Shown one piece after another: positions 34,521-43,884 of a DNA stretch of 64,000 nucleotides. The position numbers and the translations under genes were made by a program. A model generated the notes under the pieces. The model saw only the letters and a list, made by a program, of their open reading frames with translations, had not been told where the DNA came from and did no database searches. The DNA is from Macrothele yani. Its lineage: Eukaryota > Arthropoda > Arachnida > Araneae > Macrothelidae. The first letter of the stretch is position 1. Each line of letters begins with the position of its first letter. Location of the stretch: assembly GCA_039090855.1 (NCBI GenBank), contig CM077028.1:65105054-65169053 (forward strand), written 5' to 3'.

Positions 34521-36039
34521 GATGCGTCGCATAAATATAGAGACAGTCTACTTTCCGCCGTGAACGCAATGCGAATATAGGTAGGAAGCTGAAGCGGTAC
34601 CTAATTATAGACATAACCCTACAACAAACCTTTGGATCCGTCGAGATGACCGGATTGTGTGAAAAGAACACCACAAAGTGAAATAGTGTAATTTTAGGTG
34701 TCTCATAAATATAAAGACAATTGAGTAAAATAGCCACATGCAAATGAGATGTACAAATTAGCATGTTGTACGCATGCGCATGGGCCGTAATTCGGTCCAG
34801 TCTACAAAAGACAGCGGACCTGCCGTCAGACATTCATTTGCCGAAATGCCACGCAATAGTCAACTTTCTGGTGAGGAGGTGAGAAAGATTTGGAGACTGA
34901 GAGCAAATGCATTGTCTGTAGCGAAATATTTTAAAACCATGGGGAGGAGTAGGGCAGTCATTTATAAGACTTTATCGAAACGCGGTGCGTTAACTGCCAG
35001 AAAACGGCCTGGAAGGCCTCGAATAACACCAAACGAGATGATCGTGCCATCATGCGTTTGTTTCATCCCAAAGGTTATCACTACGTCAAGTTTCTCGGAC
35101 TGTTGGTGTCACCGTCTCCAAGGACACAGTTCTTCAACGAATCAAGGAAAGTCGCAACATTGTGCTCCGTAAAATGCCCCGTCTGCCACACCTCACGCGG
35201 CGCCACAAGGAAGCTAGATTCTTATGGGCAAGCAGCCACATGCACTGGACGGACGAGTGGATCACAACTATTTTCTCCGATGAGAAAAAGTTCAACCTGG
35301 ACGGCCATGATGGTTGGAACTGCTATTGGCACGATTTACGACGCGATTCACGCACCGTCTTCAGCAGATGGAAAAGAGGGGAATCTGTGATGGTCTGGGG
35401 AGCTTTCGCGTTCAATGGGACAACGGATATGGCTTTTCTGCAAGGCAGGCAGAACTCCGAAACGTATCAGGATATGCTCAGCAGCTACCTTCTACCGTTT
35501 GCCGAAACTCTAGCGGGTGTTAATTTAATTCCAGCAAGACAATGCCTCCATCGGTATGCATCAGCTAAAAGCTGGTTTAACACTCATCATGCGAAAGTAA
35601 TGGATTGGCCAGCACTCAATCCAGATCTGAACCCTATCGAGAATCTTTGGAGTATCTTAGCTCGTGATGCATATGCGAATGGACGGCAGTTCTCAAGTGT
35701 GGTGGCATTGAATGAGCAGATTAAACGAAGCTGGTACGCACTCCGTCTAGAACATTTACATCACTTGGTGAACGACATGCCCAATCGGGTTTTCAGTGTT
35801 ATTCGGAACAACGGCTCCACTATTCGTACCGGAGGTGCTCATAACTAGTGAGTCTTTATATTTTTGAGACAGCGTAGTTCTGTTTTTTTCTTCGTTGGAA
35901 TTGTTATGCTTCCGTCAAACTATTGTGCAACTGCGTGTCTTATGCTATTTTTGCTATAAATATGAGGTGTACATTTCAGCTCGTTGTTGTTTCTTTTTTA
36001 TTCGAGAATTTGTTCTGTCTCTATATTTATGCGACGCAC
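34521..36039 (+). mobile_element. Tc3-like element with long bipartite TIRs
   Basis: The outer inverted ends are GCGTCGCATAAATATAGAGA (34524-34543) and its complement near 36018-36037. A second, similar pair lies inside: GTCTCATAAATATAAAGAC (34703-34721) and, inverted, GTCTCAAAAATATAAAGAC (about 35851-35870). Four related sites in two inverted pairs match what is known of Tc3, whose long TIRs hold two transposase-binding sites each. Length is about 1.5 kb. TA target bases are likely (ACTATAG on the right) but not clear on the left. Confidence 0.85.
34846..35848 (+). pseudogene. Tc3-like transposase, nearly full length but frame-shifted
   Basis: The start at 34846 gives MPRNSQLSGEEVRKIW and an N-terminal helix-turn-helix with the GRPR-type linker (KRPGRPRITPN, near residue 65). 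The frame then changes between about 35040 and 35170. The second part is open to 35848 with FSDEKKFNLDG (first D), the SVMVWGAF block, DWPALNPDLNPIENLWSIL (third acidic E) and a normal C-terminus. At the second catalytic block the reading frame gives PARQCLHRYASAKSWF, while the neighbouring frame at about 35530 gives FQQDNASI: two opposite indels have scrambled only that motif. The copy is well preserved yet cannot be active. Confidence 0.85.
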
Positions 36040-36161
36040 TATAGAACAAATGTTGTTGGGAGAGTGACCAACGTCATACGGTACTGGTGCCGGTATTCGT
36101 GCTCATTCGTTGGATGTTGTGCTCCAGATCCCTCACTTCTTCACCAAGGTCATTTAGAAAA

Positions 36162-36348
36162 TACAAGACCATGAGATTAGAGAGATGAGTTCCCCCTTTT
36201 AGTGACGTCACTCGGAAACCAAAGCTTCCGATTGGTTTCCAACGCTGTCGTGTACGATGTCAAACACGACACCGACGTATAAGGACGTGAAACATGTGAG
36301 TGACGTCATAAATGGAGGGAACTAGTATTTCTAATGTCATGGTCTTGT
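36162..36348. mobile_element. Palindromic MITE flanked by TA
   Basis: TACAAGACCATGAGATTAG at the left is mirrored by CTAATGTCATGGTCTTGTA at the right. Inner arms match too: GTTCCCCCTTTTAGTGACGTC against GACGTCATAAATGGAGGGAAC. The 187-bp structure could fold almost completely. TA at both edges suggests mobilisation by a Tc1/mariner enzyme. It lies 120 bp beyond the Tc3-like element, but the ends do not match that element's TIR. Confidence 0.75.
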
Positions 36349-36539
36349 ACAATCTTGACGGCCTTAGTCCTACTCTCCTTTCACGAGCGCAACAATACTG
36401 GCATCATTGTGCTTGCGTTTCTTTCGACATGAGTGGCGATATCACAAAAAGACAATTCAGCTTCCGCCAATTGTACAGTCTTGTTTCAATTAAAGCCCGA
36501 TAACTATAAATACGGTCTTCTTCCCCTGCGATGTGGCCA

Positions 36540-36690
36540 GGTCACTTACTTGTGATGCTAGACACCAATGAGTCATTACTCTATAACCACCTACCTTATA
36601 AGCTGTAGAACCTCCTTTTGCCAGCAAAACAGCGGCCATCCGGCGAAGCATCGATTCGATGAGGTATCCTGTGGTATCTGGTACCATAAT
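36540..36690 (-). pseudogene. Tc1 transposase C-terminal fragment
   Basis: On the minus strand LIESMLRRMAAVLLAKGGST followed by AY matches the conserved end of Tc1 transposases (a block of the SMPRR.AAVI..GG.T.Y type). Upstream on the same strand the fragment stops where the LINE begins, so the LINE probably inserted into or deleted the rest of this Tc1 copy. Confidence 0.65.
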
Positions 36691-36747
36691 GTCAACAGCA
36701 GGTCCTCCAGTTTCACCCCGCACGGGGATAACTGGTTTTACAGTTAT

Positions 36748-37000
36748 TTGGGGAGCGGCGCCCCCACGGCCCGAGCTGACCTTGTGACTGGTCAACATCT
36801 GATGTCATGCCACAGCTTGTTTTTTTCTTATTTTGGTGCTGTTGGTGTTTGCAGGGACGGCTGTTCATCCAGCTGTTGGGGAGTCGCGGCCCCACGTTCC
36901 CGAGCTGGTCTTGTGCCTCGCTTTTTCGTTTTTATTTATTTTCTCCACTGGCTAGTTGCCCGTGTTGTGTTCTCTACCTAATCGCTACCACGTTATGTAC
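36748..37000 (+). repeat. Two related 5' units of the LINE
   Basis: TTGGGGAGCGGCGCCCCCAC with CCCGAGCTGACCTTGTG (36748) and TTGGGGAGTCGCGGCCCCAC with CCCGAGCTGGTCTTGTG (36876) are offset by 128 bp. Tandem 5' monomers are known promoter units in some LINEs; that role is inferred here. Confidence 0.6.
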
Positions 37001-37609
37001 TAACACCCCGGTCTTGTGGTTTTGTTACCCTCCACCACTAACTTATTTATATTAACCGCTCAGTTCGTAGGTTGCTGAGATTCCGTTTAGGTTCCCTGCC
37101 AGGATTTGTCTTCTTTGGATTTCTTTTTTCCTTTTAGCTGGTTTGGGTGCTAGACCTACCTGCATGTTTGCCGCGATGCGGAGACCCGTGAGGAGGAAAT
37201 GGGATGTCTGGCGGCTGAGGTCGCAGGAGACCGGTTAAGTGCCTCCTGTGTACCAACACTCCTCTTCGACCCCGGCTTCGCTGTAAACGGGAGGCTAGAG
37301 ACTAACCCACCTCTAGTCAGAAGTCTTGTACCAAGTTGTGTACCGGGCTTTAGCGGCTTTTTTGTCGTATGGCACGGCAGGGTGAGCCCGGGGGCTGTGG
37401 GATCATGCCAAAGGCGTTGGCATGACGGTACCAGGAGGCCGAAGTGTCCGCCGAGTGCGTGTGATCACAGCCAACGGACTATATCTGCAACGTATAAGCT
37501 CCAGAACTGTGTCTAGCGTCATTTTCTTGGCTTGCGGACTTCCAGTTCTCCCTTGTAGGGCTCGGTGGTGGGTGGAGTAGTTTGCAGACGAATCTTCCTT
37601 CTTTTTTCC

Positions 37610-39043
37610 ATGGGTAGAAACAAGAAACAAAACTCCAAATTTAGGACACCTGTGAATATGATGGTTGACAACGACTCTCCTTCGTCTTCTCAACCTACCA
37701 AGTCTCATACCCTTAAACGATCTTTAGACCATGACCTGGACCAAGAATGTGGAACCTCTTCTTCGGCAGCTGTACCAGTCGCTCCGAAGCGTCGTCTTCC
37801 CTCGATTGCTGTGAATACGTATGCTACGCACTTAGTTGTAGAATCCGTCGATCCGAATGAGAGACTGTCCACCAGATCTCCATTTTTCATTTCTAAAGCT
37901 TTGGACGCTGCAGTTGGCCCCTTGCAGTCTGTGAGGAAGCTTCGCTCTGGGGACCTGCTTGTCCAAACTTGCAGTGTTTCTCAGAGTAACACTCTTATGC
38001 ACCTCACTAGTCTTCAAGGCATTCCTGTCAAAGTGGCACCTCACCCGTTTCTTAACACCTCTCGGGGTGTTATTTCTGAGTTTGATCTCTTGCCATGCAG
38101 TGAAGAAGAATTGGTGACTGAACTTGCAGATCAAGGTGTTATTGCTGCACGTCGTATGATGTTCCGGCGTGATGGCTCTTTGATTAAATCTAAAAATGTA
38201 ATCTTGACTTTTAACTCCCCGAAAGTTCCGACCGAAATCAAGGCTGGCTACTTGGTCTGTGGAGTTCGCCCGTACATTCCCAGTCCTCTGCGCTGTTTCA
38301 AGTGCCAGAGGTACGGGCATTCACAACGATTCTGTAAGAGTTCCGCTCGTTGCGCTAATTGTGGCTCCGGTGAACATGACGGGGAAGGTTGCACTTCTGC
38401 GGCCTGCTGTGTTAACTGTGGTGAGGCCCATGCTGCTTACTCCCGCAACTGTATGAAATGGAAGGACGAGATGGCGATCCAGCGTCTCAAGACCCTGGAA
38501 GGCCTCTCGTACCCTGCTGCCAAAGCCAGGTTGGGTATACCCACCATCCGACAGCGTAGTTTTGCCGCAGTGGTTAAGTCTCTGCCACCACCCATGCAGC
38601 CCTTTGTTCCGCGCCCTGTAGCTCTCGCCGCACTTGCCAAGCGATCTACAGTTGAACAAGCGACACAGGTGGATTTCCCCGAGCTCCAGCTTATTCGACC
38701 AGCTGAGTCTGCGCCTTCTCGTTTGAAGACGACCGACTCTTCCGGTTCCCAGCAGACAGCCTGCACGTGCGGAAGACCCGGCCCTCAATCCGCAAAGGTG
38801 TGCAGTGTCCATCCAACTGTCTCGGCCTCTGAGAGGTCCCCACCCTCAACCAACATTCTAGAGGAACATGGGGGGAGGAGAGTGACAGTTCGTCCCCAGC
38901 CTCAACCAGCATTGCAGAGGAACATGGGGGGGGAGAGTGACAGTTCGTCCCCTCCCTCTGCCAGCATTGCAGAGGAGTGTGGGAGGGAGGTGAGTGACGG
39001 TTCGTCCTTCTCAATTAGTGAATTTTTTTATAAATCTGATTAA
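37610..39043 (+). CDS. LINE ORF1 (Gag-like, three CCHC zinc knuckles)
   Basis: The intact ORF encodes 477 residues from ATG at 37610 (CCATGG context); an in-frame ATG 45 bp upstream is possible but adds an unlikely leader. ORF1 proteins of this group bind the element's RNA and form the particle used for retrotransposition. Residues about 1-75 are basic/serine-rich and low in complexity. Residues 85-220 form the conserved domain of these proteins (SPFFISKALDAAVGPL, KLRSGDLLVQ, LTFNSPKVP). Residues 240-290 hold three knuckles: CFKCQRYGHSQRFC and CANCGSGEHDGEGC are standard Cx2Cx4Hx4C, and CVNCGEAHAAYSRNC is Cx2Cx3Hx6C as usual for the third. The C-terminal 170 residues are Pro/Ser-rich and end in three repeats. 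It is the only long, undamaged ORF in the window, so selection or recency is suggested. Confidence 0.88.
   Translation: MGRNKKQNSKFRTPVNMMVDNDSPSSSQPTKSHTLKRSLDHDLDQECGTSSSAAVPVAPKRRLPSIAVNTYATHLVVESVDPNERLSTRSPFFISKALDAAVGPLQSVRKLRSGDLLVQTCSVSQSNTLMHLTSLQGIPVKVAPHPFLNTSRGVISEFDLLPCSEEELVTELADQGVIAARRMMFRRDGSLIKSKNVILTFNSPKVPTEIKAGYLVCGVRPYIPSPLRCFKCQRYGHSQRFCKSSARCANCGSGEHDGEGCTSAACCVNCGEAHAAYSRNCMKWKDEMAIQRLKTLEGLSYPAAKARLGIPTIRQRSFAAVVKSLPPPMQPFVPRPVALAALAKRSTVEQATQVDFPELQLIRPAESAPSRLKTTDSSGSQQTACTCGRPGPQSAKVCSVHPTVSASERSPPSTNILEEHGGRRVTVRPQPQPALQRNMGGESDSSSPPSASIAEECGREVSDGSSFSISEFFYKSD
38838..39012 (+). repeat. Three-fold repeat in ORF1 C-terminus
   Basis: A unit of about 63 bp (AACCA.CATT..AGAGGAAC, GGGGGGAG, AGTGACAGTTCGTCC) is present three times, keeping the frame open although the second unit is read in a different frame from the others because of a G-run difference. 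Repeat-driven length change in a disordered tail is likely. Confidence 0.7.
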
Positions 39044-39221
39044 CTACCTTGTCTTCACAGCTTTCATCATACTCTTTTTCAACTTTTACCAAGCCTGTCT
39101 ACTCTTCCTCATTTTCCATGCTTTTAAAATTCTGTGGCTGATAGTTCTTTGTCTGGCGCTCTTTGGCCAAACCTGGCCCTTGCGCCACTAAAATCCACTA
39201 ACCAACCAACCAACCAACCTC

Positions 39222-40045
39222 CAGTTTCAGCAGACAGTACTTAAGGGTGACGCTACCTCACGCACACTGCCCACATCAGCTGACAGTACCTAAAGGTGAC
39301 ACTACTTCCCGCACACTGCCAATATCAGCAGAGAGTACATAAAGGCGACAGTACCTCCCGCACACTGTCAACATCAGCAGACAGTACATAAAGGTGGAAG
39401 TACCTCCCGCAAACTGCCAACATCAGCAGACAGTACCTAAGGGTGGAAGTACCTCCCGCATACTGCCAACATCAGGAGACAGTACTTAAAGGTGACAGTA
39501 CCTCCCGCATACTGCCAACATCAGCAGACAATAACTAAAGGTAGCAAACACTACCTCCCGTACACTGCCAACATCAGTAGACAGTACCTCCCGCACACTA
39601 CCAACATCAGCAGACAGTACCTAAGGGTGACACTACCTCCAGCACACTGCCAACATCAGCAGCCAATACCTAAAGGTAACAAACACTACCTCCCATACAC
39701 TGTCAACATCAGTAGACAGTACTTCCCCACACACTGCCGACAATTCCTAAAAGTGACAGTACCTCCCGCACACTGCCGACATCAGCAGCAGTACGTAAAG
39801 GTGAGAGTACCTCCCGCACACTGCCAACATCAGCAGACAGTACGTAAGGGTGACGCTACCTCACGCACACTGCCCATATCAGCTGACAGTAAGAAAAGGT
39901 TACAGTATCTCCCGCAAACTGCCAACATCAGCAGACGGTACCTAAGGGTAACGCTCCCACGCGCATACTGCGAACATCAGCAGACAGTACCTAAAAGTGG
40001 CAGTACCTCCCGCACACTACCAGCATCAGCAGACAGTACCTAAAA
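39222..40045 (+). repeat. 49-bp minisatellite, about 17 units
   Basis: Units contain CAGCAGACAGTACCTAA, GGTGACAGTACCTCCCGC and ACACTGCCAACAT in order. Units vary by substitutions and small indels (some add GTAACAAACACT). It starts directly after the LINE tail, suggesting the tail or target site seeded it. Long open frames across it (for example 39492-40043) reflect low stop-codon content, not coding. Confidence 0.9.
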
Positions 40046-40072
40046 GGTGCCCAGGTTGTGCCCGGGCCATTG

Positions 40073-40112
40073 TGACGTACTACAGAAGTGACATATCAAG
40101 ACGGCAAGTAGC
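40073..40112 (+). repeat. SINE-B leader fragment
   Basis: TGACGTACTACAGAAGTGAC followed by ATCAAGACGGCA matches the leader of the SINE-B copies near 51913 and 60051. The tRNA-like part is not present. Confidence 0.5.
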
Positions 40113-40161
40113 AGTAGTAGACACTTGTCTGTGTAACTTACTTGTGACTTAACTCCTAGTA

Positions 40162-40390
40162 GCCGCCCCGGTGGCGCAGTGGTCTAAGGCGTTCGCCTCT
40201 GATCATTCGTCCGTAAGGGGTCCGGGTTCGAATCCCGGTCAGGCATGGATGTTGTGTTTGTCTTACGGCACTGGCTCTCTCCCTTCCCTGGAACCAGTGA
40301 CCCTAAATTAGGGACGGGCGACTGCTTATAGCCCATTGAGTTGCTCACGGTGGTCGTTAAACCTCCAATCAAAAAAAATAAAAATAAAAA
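40162..40390 (+). mobile_element. SINE-A, full length with target duplication
   Basis: This is a good representative of the family. The head GCCGCCCCGGTGGCGCAGTG has an A-box-like GTGGCGCAGTGGTCTAAGG, followed by a B box GGTTCGAATCC within a tRNA-like fold ending in AGGCA. The body contains TTCCCTGGAACCAGTGACCC, CTAAATTAGGGACGGGCGA and CACGGTGGTCGTTAAACC, ending CCAATCAAAAA. A 12-base duplication TAACTCCTAGTA flanks it (40150-40161 and 40391-40402), proving insertion. Pol III transcription and LINE-assisted mobility are known for such elements in general. Confidence 0.92.
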
Positions 40391-40402
40391 TAACTCCTAG
40401 TA

Positions 40403-41785
40403 ACACTGATGAATTAACACCTCGTAATATCGATTAATCAACAACTCGTAATATCGATGAATCGTGGACACGGGCCAGTTACGTATTGTCGGCCATACTT
40501 CAGAACACTATCCAGATACTTTTACACTTAATGCCTCGCTATGTTGCCGAATGTATGAGCCCAGCACGGAGGTCATAAGACGCAACAGCTCGGGCAGCCA
40601 CATTATACAGTATCTCTTTGTCCATTGCATTTATATAATTCCTGAGAAATTTAATCACATATTCTCCACCTGCTTGCTAAATGTCTGGTAAATTCCGTCT
40701 CATTTCATGTAATTGTTACATGGTGTGGTATTTGCAGTGTAATTTATCGAAATGAAAAAAATCAGAAAATATTTAAACAAGTCGCTTTCATAGTGTTTCT
40801 TTTTCAGTAAATTGCAATCCAGACAAAGCATGAAGTTGTTTCTTGCGTAAAAGGGAAGATGATAAACAAAAATTGTTTTAGTGTAAATGAAACCAAAACT
40901 GCAAATTAAGGAAATTAATGTTATATTTCTATTCTTCATTTTTAATCTGTCATTTCGAAAAAAAAAAAAAAAAAAAGGGAGATATTGTCATGGTCAGTTC
41001 TAATGTTATCCCGAAAAAAAAAAAAGAGCAGGGATTTAATAAGGCGCTTGTGAGTTGAATTATAGCAACTCATGCAAACTAACTTTCTAGATCAATAACC
41101 TGATCATTTTCTTACACACTCATGATGTCATTTACTTCATTTTCTCCCATTCCGTTACACGGAAACTTGCAAGTTCCCACAGTACTCTGCATAAATTATG
41201 GTCTGTTCCCAGGAGTGTAGAAACCAAGGAAAAAGAAACTACCGTCATTAAATAAATTGCCCGCTCAATGGCTGACGCAGTAATCTCATCGATTTGTTAA
41301 TTATGACAAAAAATAAAAGACTATTCTATAAAACGACGTTTTCTCCTTCTCTCTACGGTTAAAAAAGAAATGGCCAATAACAACAAAATGTACTTGAACA
41401 ACTGATGCATAAAGCTGGCTCTTCTCTAAAAATAGATAATTATTTCAACTAAAGGGTACTAATGTCACACGAGCACCTGCAAAAATCTCAAGCTATTTTT
41501 GCATTCGCACATGGATAAAAAACGACAATGTGCTACAAAATGCCTGTGGTTTGTATTGTTACACTCCGGAATGCAAAACTATTGCGAAATAAGATTTCAA
41601 ATATGTACATCTAGACAATTCTTCCGTTTATTGGCATAATGCCAATAAAACGGAATTATTGTTATTATTATTATGGAATTATTAGTATGCCAATAAAAGG
41701 AATTATTTTCTAGATTTATTCTCTTTTGGTGTTTAGCAACCCTTAGAATACAGATTCAAATATGTAATTCGGTTGGTTGCCATTA
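40403..41785. other. Unassigned AT-rich spacer
   Basis: It holds A-runs (40959-40976, 41014-41025) and a small palindrome around CCGTTTATTGGCAT/ATGCCAATAAA (about 41625-41655) with a partial repeat at 41688. No coding stretch is recognised. Confidence 0.45.
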
Positions 41786-41787
41786 TA

Positions 41788-43089
41788 CAGGGTGTCCCAA
41801 AATGATTACCCTGATTTCAACTGCTTTTAACTTTATCGTGAATATATTTACAAACACCAGATTTTGCACATAAACGCACATGATAATCAAGTTTTATTTG
41901 GGGCACTCGATATGGGCACCGCGAGTGACACGCAAAATGTCAAATCTGTACTCGCCACACATTTTGAAGCATTTGGAGAGTTACACTTTCTAGGGCTAGT
42001 CCGATTCGTTTACACAAAATGTACACATTTGGAACTGGTGTCGCATACACAATGTCTTTAACATATCCCCAAAGGAAGAAGTCCAATGGAGTAATATGCG
42101 GGGATCTCGGTGGGCATGGGATTGGGCCGTCTCTACTAATCCATCAATTGGGAAAGTGATGGTGCAGCAGGTCTCTCACATATGTTGCCCAGTGAAGAGT
42201 TGCTCCGTCTTGTTGGAAAAACACACGGGGCTGCATGTCATGCAATTGGAGTACTGCATAAATCTCAAGCATATCCGCATGCACATTACCGGTAAGAGTT
42301 CTTTCATGAAAAAATAAGGGCCAATAACGCTGTCATGTCGTAATGCATACCACATATTAACCTTGGGACTAACCCGAATGTGCTCCCTGAAGGTGTGTGG
42401 GTTTTCGGAACCCCAAATTCGCACGTTATGTCTGTTTACAGCATCGCTAATGTGAAAAGTCACTTCGTCTGAAAATGCTATCTGCTGTAAGAAATGTTCA
42501 TCGTCCTCCAATTTCTGGAACATGATGTTTAGCAAACTGCACGCGTGCATCAAAGTCCTGTGGTTTGAGTTCCTGAACAATCTGCACCTTGTACGTATAC
42601 AATTTCAACCGATTTCGTAGCACCCTCTGCACTGTACTCTTCGGTACCTTGAGCTGACGTTCAGCTTGCCGCACTGATTTTTGGGGTGATCGGGTGAAGG
42701 CTACATGAATTTTTCCAACGGTCTCTGCAGATGCTGAGGGTCGCCCAGCACTTTTACCCTTTTCGACTGCACCTGTTTTAAAAAATTTCGCATCCACGAA
42801 TTTATCAATTTCACATGTGGTGGTTGTTTTCCGTAACGAGTTTAAAACTTTCGTTGCAACATTTTGGGCGACTTTGTCTCTGCCAGCCACATGACACACT
42901 GAGCCTTTTCTTGTGTAGAAGCCATGTCTTCAGATTCTGCACCAAAAGCGCTCCAAGTCCCTGACTTGGGTACTAAATCTAACAGCCAGCAACACTTTTA
43001 GAGTGCACCTACTCACCTGCAAAAGAAAATCGAAATCAGTGAAAAGTTATACCATTCCGAAATCAGGGAAAACATTTTGGGACACCCTG
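41788..43089 (-). mobile_element. Mariner-like element with perfect 17-bp TIR core
   Basis: The ends CAGGGTGTCCCAAAATG (41788) and its inverted copy (to 43089) are identical over 17 bp and remain similar for about 30 bp (CCCTGATTTC). Both sides carry TA. Length is 1302 bp. The minus-strand transposase is interrupted. Well-kept ends with a broken gene mean it could still be mobilised in trans. Confidence 0.92.
42100..42899 (-). pseudogene. Mariner-like transposase pseudogene
   Basis: The first open part (42899-42498, 133 codons; the true start may be a little upstream near 42925) covers the DNA-binding region with a basic GRPSAS linker and a second helix-turn-helix (SVRQAERQLKVPKSTVQRVLR, quoted as SVRQAERQL..STVQRVL). 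The frame shifts near 42540 and a second part (42580-42176) holds IAFSDEVTFHIS with the first catalytic D and VRIWGSENPH. The second D block (FFQQDGATLHWA) lies in another frame near 42215, and the usual C-terminal third is largely unreadable. At least two frame changes disable it. It resembles the pseudogene at 140-1078 in motif style. Confidence 0.85.
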
Positions 43090-43091
43090 TA

Positions 43092-43500
43092 TAACTGACG
43101 ACCTGGAAGTAAGCACTAGAATTTGTAATAATATTCGTAGGAACTTTAATCGCCAAAATTTCATTGATTGGGCGAGAGAGCTTGGGCTGTAAATTTGGGC
43201 AATAGAAATCAGTAAATTCCTCTGACACTCTAAAATTAATCCTTCTGCTCCAGGAATAGCAGGAAATAAGAGAGATTTAATGAATTAACAATAAAACAGA
43301 AAATAAAATTATGAAGACGTGAGTTTTGAATACGCAGAATTAATGAGGAGCGTGAAATGAACTTACTCGTTTTTAAGGTGAAGAGTAAACGTATTTAGTA
43401 CTAGATAGTATGAGGAATTAGAATTAAGCTGTCTAAGTACGATGTGTCAAACTCACCAGGTTCAAATTGCAAAGTTAAAATACTTTATTTACAATTAAAA
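43092..43500. other. Unassigned spacer
   Basis: AT-rich, no recognised element. Confidence 0.4.
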
Positions 43501-43514
43501 CACAGGTTTAGGTT

Positions 43515-43580
43515 AAAATACTAAAGGCAAGATCTTTCGAGGACCTCTTCGGCCACATCATCAGGATTAGTGCCACATTA
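43515..43580 (-). ncRNA. Hammerhead ribozyme-like core at 43.5 kb
   Basis: On the minus strand CTGATGA (43564-43558) is followed by a short hairpin GGCC-GAAGA-GGTC, then CGAAA (GAAA at 43538-43535) and GATCTT. The flanks ACTAA and TTAGT can pair as helix I with a small internal loop. It resembles the core at 34040-34105 in the GAAAGATCT block. The usual cleavage dinucleotide would be TT, which is tolerated by the NUH rule. Activity is untested. Confidence 0.5.
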
Positions 43581-43584
43581 CATG

Positions 43585-43823
43585 GAGCAAGCACGCAATA
43601 AATGCACTTAAAAACAATTCCATGATGCAACAGTTACAAAATAAAAATCATGACGGATGTTCTACTTCCGCTGTGGGAAGTACAACATCCGTCAGCAGAA
43701 GTAGAACATCCATCATAATTTTTTATCTTGTTCTTGGGAATTTCACTGTCCACGTTTGGCAACGAGGACTTTTGTGACTGTTGCATCATGGAATTGTTTT
43801 TCAGTGTATTTATTGCTTGCTTG
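43585..43823. repeat. Inverted repeat beside the ribozyme-like core
   Basis: GCAATAAATGCACTTAAAAAC and CAATTCCATGATGCAACAGT on the left are mirrored near 43780-43823. GATGTTCTACTTC and GAAGTAGAACATC form the inner pair. The arms are about 95 and 130 bp. Together with the hammerhead-like core this suggests remains of an inverted Penelope-type terminal repeat. Confidence 0.65.
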
Positions 43824-43884
43824 TTCTGTATATGTTTTTCCTATAAATTCAAAATTTTCACGTAAATCATAGGCTTTCCGCTAG

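Larger units (their letters stand above)
36690..39218 (+). mobile_element. LINE (I/Jockey-type) with ORF1 only
   Basis: Order on the plus strand: a GC-rich 5' region with two about 128-bp related units (TTGGGGAG.CGCGGCCCC-type blocks at 36748 and 36876), an intact ORF1 (37610-39043), about 150 bp of 3' untranslated sequence and an (AACC)n-like tail (39199-39218). There is no endonuclease or reverse transcriptase ORF between ORF1 and the 3' end, where about 3 kb would be expected. The 3' end is shared with the fragment at 22143-22290. The 5' boundary (near 36690) is an estimate. Confidence 0.8.

Noticed and set aside
38321..38812. 163-codon minus-strand ORF
   Set aside because: It is antisense to the zinc-knuckle region of LINE ORF1 and has no motif of its own.
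39492..40043. 183-codon ORF
   Set aside because: It lies wholly in the 49-bp minisatellite and changes with unit number.
39222..40045. CRISPR array (repeated units with variable parts)
   Set aside because: Units are contiguous, with no unique spacers of constant length, and the surrounding genes are eukaryotic transposons.
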